This document shows, in pieces, positions 15,714-25,793 of a stretch of 64,000 bases of DNA (positions within the stretch are counted from its first letter, which is position 1; the number at the start of each line of letters is the position of its first letter). Origin of the DNA: Geodermatophilus normandii (GTDB lineage Bacteria; Actinomycetota; Actinomycetes; Mycobacteriales; Geodermatophilaceae); assembly GCF_003182485.1 (NCBI RefSeq), contig NZ_QGTX01000001.1, positions 3,930,001 to 3,994,000 on the forward strand, read 5' to 3'. Both the position numbers and the translations under genes were made by a program. Under the pieces are notes generated by a model. The model searched no databases and had not been told where the DNA came from. It saw only the letters and a program-made list of their open reading frames with translations.

Positions 15714-18700
15714 TCACAGGAGAGCGACGCTCGTGGGCCCGAGCAGCGCCTTGATGTCCCCCATCAGCGCGGTGCTCGGCCGCACGCGGAGGCCCTGGTC
15801 GAGCCGCAGCACGGTCTCCCGGCCGTTGTTCACCAGCTTCAGGTGCACCTCGGTGGTGCCCGGGTGGCTGCCCAGCACCTCGCGCAGCCGCTCGACCACC
15901 GGCGGGGTGCACCGGGCCGCCGCCATCTGCACCAGCACCGGGCCGCGCGGACCCTCGGTGAGCTCGGGCACGGTGACCTCGGACCCGAACAGCGAGGGCT
16001 GGTCGTCGCGGCGGCTGATCCGCCCCTTGACCACGACGATCTGGTCGCGGACGACCTTCTCCGAGACCTCCGCCCACGTCTTGGGGAAGAACAGCACCTC
16101 GATGCCGGACTCGAGGTCCTCCAGCGTCGCGATCGCCCACGGCGCGCCCTGCTTGTTGGTGCGCGGGCTGACCCCGGTGAGGATGCCGGCGATCGTGACG
16201 TTCGCGCCGTCCTCGACCCCGCCGGCGTTGATCTCGGCGATCGGGGTGTCGGCGTTGGCCGCGAGCACGTGCTCCACGCCGTGCAGCGGGTGGTCGGAGA
16301 CGTAGAGGCCGAGCATGTCGCGCTCGAAGACGAGCCGCTCGGACTTCGACCAGTCCGCCGTCGGGACGACGATGTCGAGCGCGCCCCCGAACGGGTCGTC
16401 GTCACCGGCGTCGGCGCCGAAGCTGCCGAACAGGTCGAACTGCCCCTCGGCCTCCTTGCGCTTGAGCGCCATCGCGGAGTCCACGGCCTGGGCGTGCACG
16501 GCGGCGATGCCCTGCCGCGAGTGGCCCATCGAGTCGAACGCGCCGGCCTTGGCGAGGGACTCGATCACCTTCTTGTTGCAGGCGACGGTGTCGATCTTGC
16601 GCATGAAGTCGGCGAAGTCCTTGAACGCGCCCTTCTCCTCGCGCGCCCGGACGATGGAGTCGACGACGTTGTGCCCCACGTTGCGCACCGAGGCCAGGCC
16701 GAAGCGGATGTCGTCGCCGACGGCGGTGAAGTCCCAGGAGGACTCGTTGACGTCCGGGGGTAGCACCTTGATGCCCATCCGCCGGCACTCGGCCAGGTAG
16801 ACCGGCCGGCGGTCCTTGTCGTCGCCGACGCTGGTGAGCAGCCCGGCCATGTACTCGGCCGGGTGGTTGGCCTTGAGGTAGGCGGTCCAGTACGAGACCA
16901 GCCCGTAGGCGGCCGAGTGCGCCTTGTTGAACGCGTAGTCGGCGAACGGGACGAGGATGTCCCACAGCGTCTTGATCGCGGCGTCGGAGTAGCCGCGCTC
17001 CTTCATGCCGGCCTCGAAGCCGACGAACTCCGCGTCGAGGACCGACTTCTTCTTCTTGCCCATGGCGCGGCGCAGCAGGTCGGCCTTGCCGAGCGAGTAC
17101 CCGGCGACCTTCTGCGCGATCGCCATGACCTGCTCCTGGTACACGATCAGGCCGTAGGTGCCGCCGAGGATCTCCTCGAGCGGCTCGGCCAGCTCGGGGT
17201 GGATCGGCGTGATCTCCTGCTGGCCGTTCTTGCGCAGCGCGTAGTTGGTGTGCGAGTTGGCACCCATCGGGCCGGGCCGGTACAGCGCGCCGACGGCGGA
17301 GATGTCCTCGAAGTTGTCCGGCCGCATGAGCCGCAGCAGCGAGCGCATCGGCCCGCCGTCGAACTGGAAGACGCCGAGGGTGTCACCGCGGGCCAGCAGC
17401 GCGTAGGTGGCCGGGTCGGTGAGGTCCTTGCTGATCTCGTCGAGGTCGATCGGCTCCTTGCCGTTCGCGACGATGTTGCGCAGCGCGTCGTCGATGACCG
17501 TGAGGTTGCGCAGGCCCAGGAAGTCCATCTTGAGCAGGCCGAGCGTCTCGCAGGTCGGGTAGTCGAACTGCGTGATGATCGCGCCGTCGGCCTCGCGCCG
17601 CATGATCGGGATCGAGTCGATCAGCGGGTAGCGGCCGATGATGACGCCGGCGGCGTGCACGCCCCACTGGCGCTTGAGGCCCTCGAGCTTGCGGGCCTGG
17701 TCGACCACCTCGGCCGCGCCCGGGTCGGACTCGTAGCGGGCGCGGAACTCCGCGGCCTCCTTGTAGCGCGGGTGGGCCGGGTCGAAGACCCCCGCCAGCG
17801 GGATCCCCTTGCCCATCACGTCCGGCGGCATGAGCTTGGTGAGCTCGTCGCCCACCGAGTAGGGCCGGTCGAGCACCCGCGCCGCGTCCTTGATCGCGGC
17901 CTTGGCCTTGATGGTGCCGTAGGTGACGATCTGGCTGACCCGCTCCTCGCCGTACTTCTGCGAGACGTACTGGATGACCTCGCCGCGGCGGCGGTCGTCG
18001 AAGTCGATGTCGACGTCGGGCATCGAGACGCGCTCGGGGTTGAGGAACCGCTCGAAGATCAGCCCGTGCGCCAACGGGTCGAGGTCGGTGATGCCCATGG
18101 CGTAGGCGGCCAGCGAGCCGGCGGCCGACCCGCGGCCCGGCCCGACGCGGATGCCGTTGTCCTTGGCCCAGTTGATGAAGTCGGCGACCACGAGGAAGTA
18201 CCCCGGGAAGCCCATCTGGGTGATGATCCCGACCTCGTAGTCGGCCTGCTTGCGCACGTGGTCGGGGATGCCGTTGGGCCACCGCTTGTGCAGCCCGCGC
18301 TCGACCTCCTTGACGAACCAGGAGGTCTCGTCCTCCCCCGGCGGCAGGGGGAAGCGCGGCATGAGGTCGGCGCCCTCGGTGAAGGACACCTCGCACTGCT
18401 CGGCGATCAGCAGCGTGTTGTCGCAGGCCGCGGCGAGGTCACCGGTGAACAGCGCGCGCATCTCCGCGGCGCTCTTGAGGTAGTAGCCGTCGCCGTTGAA
18501 CTTGAAGCGGTTGGTCTCGTTGAGCCGCGACCCGGTCTGGATGCACAGCAGGGCGTCGTGGGCCTCGGCGTCCTCCTTGTGCGTGTAGTGCAGGTCGTTG
18601 GTGGCCAGCAGCGGGATGCCGAGGTCCTTCGCGATCTGCAGCAGCGCCGGCCGGGTCGCCTTCTCGATGGACAGCCCGTGGTCCATCAGCTCGGCGTAGA

Positions 18701-19274
18701 AGTTCTCCCGCCCGAAGATGTCCTGGAAGTCCGCCGCGGCCTGGCGGGCCCTGTCCTCCTTGCCCGCGCGCAGCCACATGTTGACCTCGCCCGACGGGCA
18801 GCCCGTCGTCGCGATGAGGCCCTTGCCGTAGCGCTCGAGCAGGTCGCGGTCGAAGCGCGGCTTGCGGTACTGGCCCTCGAGGCTGGCCAGCGAGGAGATG
18901 CGGAAGAGGTTGTGCATACCCTCGGTGCTGCGGGCCAGCAGGGTCATGTGGGTGTAGGCCGCCTTGCCGCGGTTGGACCCGCCGTCACCCTCCTCGTCGA
19001 TCAGCTTGTCGCCGAAGTCGAAGGGCGCGCGGTCGAACCGGGAGCCGGGCGTGTAGTAGCCCTCCATGCCGATGATCGGCTTCACGCCGGCGGCCTTGGC
19101 CTGCTTGTAGAAGTCGTAGGCGCCGAAGACGTTGCCGTGGTCGGTCATCGCCAGCGCCGGCATGCCCTGCTCGGCGGCGGCCCTGGTGACCTCGGGGAGC
19201 TTCGCCGCCCCGTCGAGCATCGAGTACTCGGTGTGGACGTGCAGGTGCACGAACGAGTCTGACGGGCTGCTCAC
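15714..19274 (-). CDS. dnaE1: DNA polymerase III alpha subunit DnaE1
   Basis: This 1186-residue protein is the replicative polymerase. The N-terminal PHP domain starts FVHLHVHTEYSMLDGAAKLP and keeps its His residues, so proofreading by PHP, known for actinobacterial DnaE1, is likely. The palm has GPGRGSAAGSL and the catalytic MPDVDIDFDDRRRGEVIQY. YRPGPMGAN, the helix-hairpin-helix region near RKIDTVACNKKVIESLAKAG and an OB-fold (VTIAGILTGVSPRTNKQGAP) follow. The GTG at 19274 is in the standard place for the PHP start. A GAGGAG lies 14 bases upstream, rather far. A second DnaE, DnaE2, is at the right edge of the window. Confidence 0.98.
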   Translation of the reverse strand: MSSPSDSFVHLHVHTEYSMLDGAAKLPEVTRAAAEQGMPALAMTDHGNVFGAYDFYKQAKAAGVKPIIGMEGYYTPGSRFDRAPFDFGDKLIDEEGDGGSNRGKAAYTHMTLLARSTEGMHNLFRISSLASLEGQYRKPRFDRDLLERYGKGLIATTGCPSGEVNMWLRAGKEDRARQAAADFQDIFGRENFYAELMDHGLSIEKATRPALLQIAKDLGIPLLATNDLHYTHKEDAEAHDALLCIQTGSRLNETNRFKFNGDGYYLKSAAEMRALFTGDLAAACDNTLLIAEQCEVSFTEGADLMPRFPLPPGEDETSWFVKEVERGLHKRWPNGIPDHVRKQADYEVGIITQMGFPGYFLVVADFINWAKDNGIRVGPGRGSAAGSLAAYAMGITDLDPLAHGLIFERFLNPERVSMPDVDIDFDDRRRGEVIQYVSQKYGEERVSQIVTYGTIKAKAAIKDAARVLDRPYSVGDELTKLMPPDVMGKGIPLAGVFDPAHPRYKEAAEFRARYESDPGAAEVVDQARKLEGLKRQWGVHAAGVIIGRYPLIDSIPIMRREADGAIITQFDYPTCETLGLLKMDFLGLRNLTVIDDALRNIVANGKEPIDLDEISKDLTDPATYALLARGDTLGVFQFDGGPMRSLLRLMRPDNFEDISAVGALYRPGPMGANSHTNYALRKNGQQEITPIHPELAEPLEEILGGTYGLIVYQEQVMAIAQKVAGYSLGKADLLRRAMGKKKKSVLDAEFVGFEAGMKERGYSDAAIKTLWDILVPFADYAFNKAHSAAYGLVSYWTAYLKANHPAEYMAGLLTSVGDDKDRRPVYLAECRRMGIKVLPPDVNESSWDFTAVGDDIRFGLASVRNVGHNVVDSIVRAREEKGAFKDFADFMRKIDTVACNKKVIESLAKAGAFDSMGHSRQGIAAVHAQAVDSAMALKRKEAEGQFDLFGSFGADAGDDDPFGGALDIVVPTADWSKSERLVFERDMLGLYVSDHPLHGVEHVLAANADTPIAEINAGGVEDGANVTIAGILTGVSPRTNKQGAPWAIATLEDLESGIEVLFFPKTWAEVSEKVVRDQIVVVKGRISRRDDQPSLFGSEVTVPELTEGPRGPVLVQMAAARCTPPVVERLREVLGSHPGTTEVHLKLVNNGRETVLRLDQGLRVRPSTALMGDIKALLGPTSVALL

Positions 19275-19489
19275 TGCGGTGCGGTGCTCCTCACGGGTCG
19301 TGCTGGCCCGGCCGTCGGGTGCTCCGGCGGGCGACCGGCGGGGAAGACCGGGCGGTGCGGTGCGGGCTCGGGGACCGACTCCTCCCGGGCGACCGACGCG
19401 GGCCCGGGCCGGTCTCCCGATCCTCGCACCGGGGACGTTCTACGCCGAGGGTCTGACAGGACGTGTCTCGGCCCGCGGCGAGGCGCCGG

Positions 19490-19936
19490 TCACGTCCGCG
19501 GCGGGTCGAGTGCGCGCCGCATCGTCACGTGCACGATCCCGGCCTCCTCGTACTCCCCGCCGACGGCGGTGTAGCCGGCCCGCTCGTAGAAGCCCCGCGC
19601 GGTGACCTGCGCGTGCAGCTCCACCTCGGTCAGGCCTCGGGCGAGGGCCTGCCGGTGCAGCTCGCCGAGCACCGCCGCCCCGTGGCCGCGGCCCCGGACC
19701 GCGGCGTCGACGGCCATGCGCCCGATCACCGCCCGCCCGTCGCGCTCGAGCAGCCGCCCGGTCGCGACCACCCGGCCGGACCCGTCGCGGGCCACGGCGT
19801 GGACCGCGGTCGCGTCCGCGGCGTCCTGCTCGACCTCCGGCGGCACGCCCTGCTCCTCGACGAAGACCCGCGTGCGGAGGGCGACCACCTCGGGCCAGTC
19901 GGCGGCCGTCGCGACCGCGGCCGTCGCGGCGCTCAC
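19490..19936 (-). CDS. GNAT family N-acetyltransferase (ElaA/YjdJ-like)
   Basis: A 148-residue GNAT protein. It opens WPEVVALRTRVFVEEQGVPP, typical of the ElaA-like subgroup. It has the acetyl-CoA pyrophosphate loop in AVDAAVRGRGHGAAVLGEL (R/Q-x-x-G-x-G/A) and ends ARGFYERAGYTAVGGEYEEA. The substrate is unknown. Its GTG overlaps the stop of the CPBP protease gene as GTGA, so both are translated from one message. About 215 bases without a recognisable gene separate it from the dnaE1 start. Confidence 0.9.
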   Translation of the reverse strand: MSAATAAVATAADWPEVVALRTRVFVEEQGVPPEVEQDAADATAVHAVARDGSGRVVATGRLLERDGRAVIGRMAVDAAVRGRGHGAAVLGELHRQALARGLTEVELHAQVTARGFYERAGYTAVGGEYEEAGIVHVTMRRALDPPRT

Positions 19937-20739
19937 GCCAGCGCTCCGCCGGCGGCGCGCCGGGCGTGCAGCACCTCCGGCAGCGCCGACGACGGGACGA
20001 GCAGGAACCGCAGGTCGACGGCGGCGTGCAGCAGCACCGGCAGCAGCAGCGACCCGGTCTCCAGGTACAGCGCCGCGAACACCCCGCCGAGGACGCCGGT
20101 GAGCACGATCCCGGAGACGCCCTGGTAGGCGTGCGCCAGCCCGAAGGCCACGGCCGCGACGGCGACGAGCGCGACCCGCGGCAGGTCGCCGGCGACGGCG
20201 GCCACGACGGCGAGGAAGAAGCCGCGGTAGAGCCACTCCTCGCACACCCCCGCGGTCACCCCGACGACGGTGAACAGCCGCCGCTCGGACCGGCTGCGCG
20301 GCAGCAGCGCCAGCGTGGCGTGCACCGTCGGCTCGGCGTGGCGCCCCTCTCCCGGCTGCGGCAGCGTGGCCGCGCGGGCGAGTGCCCCGCCGCGCAGCGC
20401 CCGCACCGACGCCAGCGCGAGGACCAGGACCAGCACCGCGGCGACGCCGGTGACCGGCCCGGGCCACCCGGTGGGCCAGGCCAGCCCGACGGCGGCGGCG
20501 TCCACGTCCGGCGCCGCGAGCCAGATGGCCAGGGCGAGCAGCGCCAGGCCCCACTCGAGGACGAGCAGCCGCAGGTAGAAGGAGCGCCGGGCGGCCGGGT
20601 CCGACCGCAGCCGGCCCTCGAAGCGGCGGTGCAGCACCTGCCCGACCAGCGGCTCCCCGAGCACGAGGTAGACCCCGACGACGACGGCCGACAGCGCGGC
20701 GGGGCCGTAGTCGGCGAGGGAGGCGGGCAGACCGGACAC
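19933..20739 (-). CDS. CPBP family intramembrane glutamic protease
   Basis: A 268-residue membrane protein with about seven segments and the CPBP (CAAX protease/bacteriocin-processing) motifs: EEWLYRGFF (EExxxR), FGLAHAYQG and the distal His in LLHAAVDLRF. These residues form the active site of Rce1-like proteases. Bacterial members act in self-immunity or membrane signalling, and some may be inactive; the substrate is not known. The GTG at 20739 is the first start. It shares a GTGA overlap with the GNAT gene downstream and lies 29 bases after the rluD-type gene on the same strand. Confidence 0.88.
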   Translation of the reverse strand: MSGLPASLADYGPAALSAVVVGVYLVLGEPLVGQVLHRRFEGRLRSDPAARRSFYLRLLVLEWGLALLALAIWLAAPDVDAAAVGLAWPTGWPGPVTGVAAVLVLVLALASVRALRGGALARAATLPQPGEGRHAEPTVHATLALLPRSRSERRLFTVVGVTAGVCEEWLYRGFFLAVVAAVAGDLPRVALVAVAAVAFGLAHAYQGVSGIVLTGVLGGVFAALYLETGSLLLPVLLHAAVDLRFLLVPSSALPEVLHARRAAGGALA

Positions 20740-20768
20740 GGGCGGCTGCTAGGGCTGCGGGCGCACGG

Positions 20769-21704
20769 TCAGGACTCGGCGCGCAGGATCGCCAGCGCCC
20801 CGGCGAGGTCGGCGGGGTAGGCGCTGGTGAACTCGACCCAGGAGCCGTCGGCGGGGTGGGCGAAGCCGAGCCGGACCGCGTGCAGCCACTGCCGGGACAC
20901 CCCGAGGCGGGCGGCCAGCGTCGGGTCGGCGCCGTAGGTGGTGTCACCGACGCAGGGGTGGCGCAGCGCGGAGAAGTGCACCCGGATCTGGTGGGTGCGG
21001 CCGGTCTCGAGGTGGACGTCGACCAGGCTGGCCGCGGCGAAGGCCTCGACCACCTCGTAGTGCGTGACCGAGGGCCGCCCGCCGGAGACGACGGCGAACT
21101 TCCAGTCGTGCCGCGGGTGGCGGTCGATCGGGGCGTCGATGGTGCCGCGCGACGGGTCGGGGTGGCCCTGCACGAGCGCGTGGTAGCCCTTGTCGACGGT
21201 CCGCTCCCTGAACGCCGCCTTGAGGACGGTGTAGGCCCGCTCGCTCTTGGCGACCACCATCAGCCCCGTCGTCGCGGCGTCGAGGCGGTGCACCACGCCC
21301 TGCCGCTCCGGCGCGCCGGAGGTGGAGATCCGGTAGCCGGCCGCGGCCAGGCCGCCGACGACGGTCGGGCCCTCCCAGCCGGGGCTGGGGTGCGCGGCGA
21401 CGCCGACCGGCTTGTCGACGACCACCACGTCGTCGTCGTCGTGGACGACGGTGAGGCCGGGCACCGGCTCCGGCGGCGGGGCCTCGACCGGGGGCGGGGG
21501 CAGCTCGACCTCCAGCCAGCTGCCGCCGCTGAGCCGGTCGCCCTTGCCGCGCACGCGGCCGTCGACCCAGACCTTGTCGGCGTCGGCCAGCTCGGCGGCG
21601 ACCGCGCGGGAGAGGCCGAACAGCCGCGTCAGCGCCTGGTCGACCCGCTGCCCCTCGAGGCCGTCGGGCACCGGGAGGGCGCGGTGCAGGCCGGGAGCGC
21701 TCAC
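20769..21704 (-). CDS. rluD: RluA family 23S rRNA pseudouridine synthase (RluD-like)
   Basis: A 311-residue protein with an N-terminal S4 RNA-binding domain ([20 protein letters not shown]) and an RluA-type catalytic domain. The catalytic Asp is in [38 protein letters not shown] and [11 protein letters not shown] complete the fold. RluD-type enzymes modify helix 69 of 23S rRNA. The GTG at 21704 ([15 protein letters not shown]) is chosen since the frame upstream overlaps a hairpin repeat. In many actinobacteria this gene follows lspA, as here. Confidence 0.93.
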   Translation of the reverse strand: MSAPGLHRALPVPDGLEGQRVDQALTRLFGLSRAVAAELADADKVWVDGRVRGKGDRLSGGSWLEVELPPPPVEAPPPEPVPGLTVVHDDDDVVVVDKPVGVAAHPSPGWEGPTVVGGLAAAGYRISTSGAPERQGVVHRLDAATTGLMVVAKSERAYTVLKAAFRERTVDKGYHALVQGHPDPSRGTIDAPIDRHPRHDWKFAVVSGGRPSVTHYEVVEAFAAASLVDVHLETGRTHQIRVHFSALRHPCVGDTTYGADPTLAARLGVSRQWLHAVRLGFAHPADGSWVEFTSAYPADLAGALAILRAES

Positions 21705-21723
21705 GCCCCCATCGTGACAGAGG

Positions 21724-21778
21724 AAGGACCCCCTCCTCCCCACCCCTCGCAGGCTCGGGGCGGTGCCCTGGAGGGGCC
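21724..21778 (+). repeat. Dispersed hairpin element, copy A
   Basis: A 55-base element between rluD and lspA begins AAGGACCCCCTCC and ends TGGAGGGGCC, two bases before the lspA stop triplet. CCCCTCC (21730-21736) pairs with GGAGGGG (21770-21776), and a conserved bulged A follows the leading GG. The core ACCCCTCGC and GGGCGG is shared with a second copy at 33371-33429, whose outer stem differs by paired changes. It resembles a REP-type palindromic unit. Confidence 0.6.
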
Positions 21779-21780
21779 GC

Positions 21781-22491
21781 TCAGGAGCGGCGGACCGCGT
21801 CGTCGCCACGGTCGCGGGCGCGGCTGCCGTCGAACTCGACGCCGCGCAGGGCGAGGACGGCGCCGAGCAGCCCACCGCAGACGATCGCCGAGTCGGCCAC
21901 GTTGAAGATCGGGTAGACCTCGCCGTCCGGCGCGAACACCGACACGAAGTCGACGACGCCGCCGCGCAGGAACCCGGGGTCGCGGAACACCCGGTCGACG
22001 AGGTTGCCCAGGGCACCGCCGAGCACCAGGCCCAGCGCCACCGCCCAGCCGGTGGAGAACAGCCGCCGCGCCGTCCGGACGATGACCACCACGACCGCGA
22101 CGGCGATCAGCGTGAAGACGACGGTGAAGCCCTCGGCGAAGGAGAACGCCGCGCCGGTGTTGCGCGCGTGCGTGAGGTAGAGCAGCCCGCCGAGCAGCCG
22201 GAGGTTCTCGCCCCGGTCGACCGTGGCGACGACGAGCAGCTTGCTGCCCAGGTCGGCGAGGAAGACCAGCACCGCGAGCCCGAGCAGCAGCCGGGTGCGC
22301 GGCCGGCGCGGCGGCGTCGCGGGGGCCCCGGCGGCGGCTCCCGGACCGGCCTCGGCCCCGTCGTCTCCGGCGACCTCGGGCTGCTCGTCCAGCGGGGGCT
22401 CCTCCTGCTCCGGGCGGCCGCGGGAGGCGGCCGACGAGGCGACGATAGCCTCGGCCGCCGACCCCTCCGGGCCGCCGCGCGGCCGTACCAC
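21781..22491 (-). CDS. lspA: Lipoprotein signal peptidase LspA
   Basis: LspA cuts the signal peptide from diacylglyceryl prolipoproteins in the membrane. The core of about 160 residues has four membrane segments, [27 protein letters not shown] and the two catalytic Asp residues in [10 protein letters not shown] and [10 protein letters not shown]. The first 70 residues are an unusual Pro/Glu/Ala-rich cytoplasmic tail ([18 protein letters not shown]). The start is uncertain: GTG codons at 22491, 22515 and 22536 are all in frame with no clear ribosome site. I give the one nearest the coding-biased part. It is divergent from mqo and upstream of rluD. Confidence 0.92.
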   Translation of the reverse strand: MVRPRGGPEGSAAEAIVASSAASRGRPEQEEPPLDEQPEVAGDDGAEAGPGAAAGAPATPPRRPRTRLLLGLAVLVFLADLGSKLLVVATVDRGENLRLLGGLLYLTHARNTGAAFSFAEGFTVVFTLIAVAVVVVIVRTARRLFSTGWAVALGLVLGGALGNLVDRVFRDPGFLRGGVVDFVSVFAPDGEVYPIFNVADSAIVCGGLLGAVLALRGVEFDGSRARDRGDDAVRRS

Positions 22492-22613
22492 CGCGCCGGT
22501 GGTGAGGCACGTCACCCGTGGGTAGACCAATCTCACACCCGCCGGGCGCGTGTACGGGCTCCGTTCGGCCGATCGTCGGAGATGGCGCACGTCCACCCGG
22601 CAGGAAGGCAGTC

Positions 22614-24107
22614 GTGTCCACCGACCTCGGTTCAGCAACCGACCCCGATGTGGTCCTCGTCGGCGGGGGCATCATGAGCGCGACGCTGGCGTCGCTGCTG
22701 GGTGTCGTCGCGCCCGACTGGAGCATCACCGTCTTCGAGTCCGCGACCGAGGTCGCCGGCGAGAGCTCCGACGCCTGGAACAACGCCGGCACCGGCCACG
22801 CGGCGCTCTGCGAGCTCAACTACACCCCGTCGGGGCCAGACGGCCGGGTCGACACCCGCAAGGCCCGCACCATCAACGAGCAGTTCCAGGTCTCGCGCCA
22901 GTTCTGGTCCCACCTCGTGCGCACCGGCCTGACCGGCTCGCCCAAGGAGTTCATCTCCCCCGTCCCGCACGTCAGCTTCGTGACCGGGGAGGGCGGCCGC
23001 ACCTACATGCGCAACCGCCACGCAGCACTGTCGGCCGAGCCGCTGTTCGCCGGGCTCGAGTACACCGACGACCCCGCCGAGCTGGCGCAGTGGGTCCCCC
23101 TGGTCATGGACGGCCGCGACCCCGCGCAGGTCGTCGCCGCGACCCGCTCGGTCGCCGGGACCGACGTCAACTTCGGCGCCCTCACCCGGCTGCTGCTCGA
23201 GCAGGGCGAGGCCCGCGGCGTGCAGGTGCACACCGGCCAGCTGGTCACCGGCCTGGAGAAGCTCGACGACGGCCGCTGGAAGGTCACCGTCACCGACCGG
23301 CGGACCGGCGAGGACCGCACCCTGCGCACCCGGTTCGTCTTCGTCGGCGCCGGCGGAGGTGCCCTGCCGCTGCTGCAGAAGGCCGCGATCCCCGAGATCC
23401 GCGGGTTCGGCGGCTTCCCGGTCAGCGGGCTGTTCCTGCGCACCCGCTCGCCGGAGCTGGTCAGCCGACACCAGGCCAAGGTCTACGGGCAGGCCGCCGT
23501 CGGCGCGCCGCCCATGTCGGTGCCGCACCTGGACCTGCGCCTCGTCGACGGCGAGTACTCGCTGCTGTTCGGCCCCTACGCCGGGTTCTCGCCGAAGTTC
23601 CTCAAGGCCGGCTCGATGTTCGACCTGCCGCTGTCGGTGAAGCCCAACAACCTCGGCTCGATGCTCGGTGTGGCGCGCACCGAGATGGCGCTGACCAAGT
23701 ACCTGGTCACCGAGCTGCTGCAGAGCCGCAAGGCCCGGCACCGCACCCTCGTCGAGTTCGTGCCGCTGGCCGAGCAGGCCGACTGGGAGATGATCACCGC
23801 CGGGCAGCGGGTGCAGGTCATCAAGCAGGACCCGACGAGCGGCAAGGGCGTGCTGCAGTTCGGCACCGAGCTCATCGTCGGCTCCGACCGCTCGATCGCC
23901 GGCCTGCTGGGCGCCTCCCCGGGCGCCTCGACGGCGGTCTCGGCGATGCTCACGCTGGTCGAGAATGCCTTCCCGGAGCGCGTCGCCGCCCGGCGGTCGG
24001 CGCTCGAGGAGGCCATCCCCTCCTACGGCCGCGACCTCTCCTCCGACCCGGCCCTGCTGGCCGCCGTCCGCACGGAGACGATGCAGACCCTCGAGCTCAA
24101 CGGCTGA
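22614..24107 (+). CDS. mqo: Malate:quinone oxidoreductase
   Basis: Mqo oxidises malate to oxaloacetate and passes electrons to quinone at the membrane, bypassing NAD-linked malate dehydrogenase. The 497-residue FAD protein has the Rossmann start DVVLVGGGIMSATLASLL, ESSDAWNNAGTGHAALCELN and VFVGAGGGALPLLQ. The conserved GFGGFPVSG and the closing ATGASPGA-type region (LLGASPGASTAVSAML) are also present. GTG 22614 is the start, with AGGAAGG seven bases before it. The frame upstream to 22518 is open but lies in the divergent promoter region of lspA. Two hairpins follow the stop, shared with the convergent antiporter gene. Confidence 0.97.
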   Translation: MSTDLGSATDPDVVLVGGGIMSATLASLLGVVAPDWSITVFESATEVAGESSDAWNNAGTGHAALCELNYTPSGPDGRVDTRKARTINEQFQVSRQFWSHLVRTGLTGSPKEFISPVPHVSFVTGEGGRTYMRNRHAALSAEPLFAGLEYTDDPAELAQWVPLVMDGRDPAQVVAATRSVAGTDVNFGALTRLLLEQGEARGVQVHTGQLVTGLEKLDDGRWKVTVTDRRTGEDRTLRTRFVFVGAGGGALPLLQKAAIPEIRGFGGFPVSGLFLRTRSPELVSRHQAKVYGQAAVGAPPMSVPHLDLRLVDGEYSLLFGPYAGFSPKFLKAGSMFDLPLSVKPNNLGSMLGVARTEMALTKYLVTELLQSRKARHRTLVEFVPLAEQADWEMITAGQRVQVIKQDPTSGKGVLQFGTELIVGSDRSIAGLLGASPGASTAVSAMLTLVENAFPERVAARRSALEEAIPSYGRDLSSDPALLAAVRTETMQTLELNG

Positions 24108-24133
24108 GACCCCACGCGACTGCGGGGAGACAC

Positions 24134-24175
24134 CGTCCGGGCCTCCTCCGGACGACGACTCCCCCGGCAGTCGTC
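24134..24175. terminator. Two adjacent hairpins between mqo and the antiporter gene
   Basis: CGTCCGG/CCGGACG (24134-24140, 24148-24154) and GACGACT/AGTCGTC (24154-24160, 24169-24175) form two 7-bp stems that share one base. They lie between the convergent stops of mqo and the antiporter and could serve as a two-way terminator. Confidence 0.55.
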
Positions 24176-24185
24176 CCCCGGCTCC

Positions 24186-25697
24186 TCAGTCGGACTCGGT
24201 GGCCGCGCCCTGCTCGCCGCGCCAGCTGGCCAGCCGGCCGGCGCGGCTGACCGCCCGCAGCCGCCGCTCGGCCTCCGGGCGCGACCGGCGCGCCGAGACC
24301 AGCAGCGCCTGGTCCCCGCGCATGAGCCGGGTGGTCTCGTCGGGCACGAACGAGCGCCCGTCGCGGACGATGAGCACCACGGCGGCGTCCTCGGGCAGCC
24401 GCAGCTCGGGCAGGTAGACGCCGTGCAGCCGGGAGCCGTCGGGCACCCGCATCTGCATGAGCTCGGCGTCGAGCTCCTCCAGCGGCGCGGACTCCACCTC
24501 GATCTCCCGCGGGGTCAGCGGCGCGGCGATGCCCAGCCGGCGGGCCATCCAGGGCAGCGAGGAGCCCTGCACGAGCGTGAAGACGACGACCAGCACGAAG
24601 ACCGTGTCGAACACGAGGGTGGCGCGGGACACCCCGGCGGTCAGCGGGATGGTGGCCAGCACGATGGGCACCGCGCCGCGCAGTCCCGCCCACGAGACGA
24701 AGGCCTGCTGCGCCCACGGCATCCGGAACCAGGCCAGGCTCGCCGCCACCGACAGCGGCCGCGCCACCAGCAGCAGCGCGAGGCCGATCAGCAGCGCCGG
24801 GCCGACCGCGGTGGGCAGCCGGCCGGGTGAGACGAGCAGGCCGAGCAGCACGAACAGCCCGATCTGCGCGAGCGAGGCCATGCCCTCGGCGAAGCCGATC
24901 GTCACCGCCCGGTGCGGCAGCGCGGCGTTGCCCAGCACCAGCCCGCACAGGTAGACCGCGACGAAGCCCGAGGTGTGCGCCAGCGACGCGGAGGCGTACG
25001 CGAGCACGCACAGCGCCAGCGTGGCCAGCGGGTAGAAGCCCGACAGCGGCAGCGCCGAGCGGCGCAGCAGCCAGGCGCCGCCCGCGCCGAGCGCCAGCCC
25101 GACCACCGCGCCGCCGGCGAGCTCGGCCACCACGACGACCGCGGTGACCCACCACGCCTCGGACTCCCCGCCGGTGAGGGTCTCCGACAGCGCGGCCACC
25201 AGCAGGATGACCGGGGCGTCGTTGAGGCCGCTCTCCACCTCCAGCGCGGCCACCATCCGGCGCGGCAGCGGCAGCCGGCGCAGCGTGGCGAACACCGCGG
25301 CGGCGTCGGTGGAGCTGACGACGGCGCCCAGCAGCAGCGCGAAGGGCCAGTCCAGGCCCAGCAGCCAGACGCCGACCGCCGCCGTCGTCGTCACGCTGAC
25401 CGCGACACCGACCGTCGACAGCGCCAGCCCCGGGCCCACGGCGCGGCGGACGTCGGCCCACCGCGTCGTCAGCCCGCCCTCGGCGAGGATGACGACGAGC
25501 GCGGCGACGCCGAGGGTCTGGGTGAGCGCGACGTCCTCGAACTCGACGCCCAGGCCGCTCTCCCCCAGCGCCACGCCGAGGGCGAGGTAGAGCAGCAGGC
25601 TGGGCAGGCCCAGGCGGTCGGCGAGCCGCAGCGCCAGGGCGGCGACCAGCACGACCAGCGCCCCGACGGCGAGGGCCACGGTGACCGTGGTGTTCAC
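24186..25697 (-). CDS. CPA1-type K+/H+ antiporter (NhaP2/CvrA-like)
   Basis: A 503-residue protein of about 12 membrane segments followed by a cytoplasmic regulatory end. VVSSTDAAAVFATLR and ESGLNDAPVILL hold the conserved Asp residues of cation/proton antiporters. FVSWAGLRGAVPIVLATIPL is a CPA family signature. The last 110 residues resemble a TrkA-C domain (GSRLHGVYLPELRLPEDAAV), as in NhaP2 K+/H+ antiporters. It probably exports K+ in exchange for protons. GTG 25697 (VNTTVTVALAVG) is the start; there is a 96-base divergent gap to ileS. Confidence 0.92.
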   Translation of the reverse strand: MNTTVTVALAVGALVVLVAALALRLADRLGLPSLLLYLALGVALGESGLGVEFEDVALTQTLGVAALVVILAEGGLTTRWADVRRAVGPGLALSTVGVAVSVTTTAAVGVWLLGLDWPFALLLGAVVSSTDAAAVFATLRRLPLPRRMVAALEVESGLNDAPVILLVAALSETLTGGESEAWWVTAVVVVAELAGGAVVGLALGAGGAWLLRRSALPLSGFYPLATLALCVLAYASASLAHTSGFVAVYLCGLVLGNAALPHRAVTIGFAEGMASLAQIGLFVLLGLLVSPGRLPTAVGPALLIGLALLLVARPLSVAASLAWFRMPWAQQAFVSWAGLRGAVPIVLATIPLTAGVSRATLVFDTVFVLVVVFTLVQGSSLPWMARRLGIAAPLTPREIEVESAPLEELDAELMQMRVPDGSRLHGVYLPELRLPEDAAVVLIVRDGRSFVPDETTRLMRGDQALLVSARRSRPEAERRLRAVSRAGRLASWRGEQGAATESD

Positions 25698-25793
25698 CGC
25701 CGCCCGCCCATGGTGATCAGTCTCCCGTACGCCCGTGTCGGGGCCGTTGCGCCTGCACGCGATCGCGCTCGACGGCTCGGGGACAATGGAGGC

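Noticed and set aside
25698-25793. T-box riboswitch before ileS
   Set aside because: The gap is short and has no TGGNACC core or specifier-loop structure.
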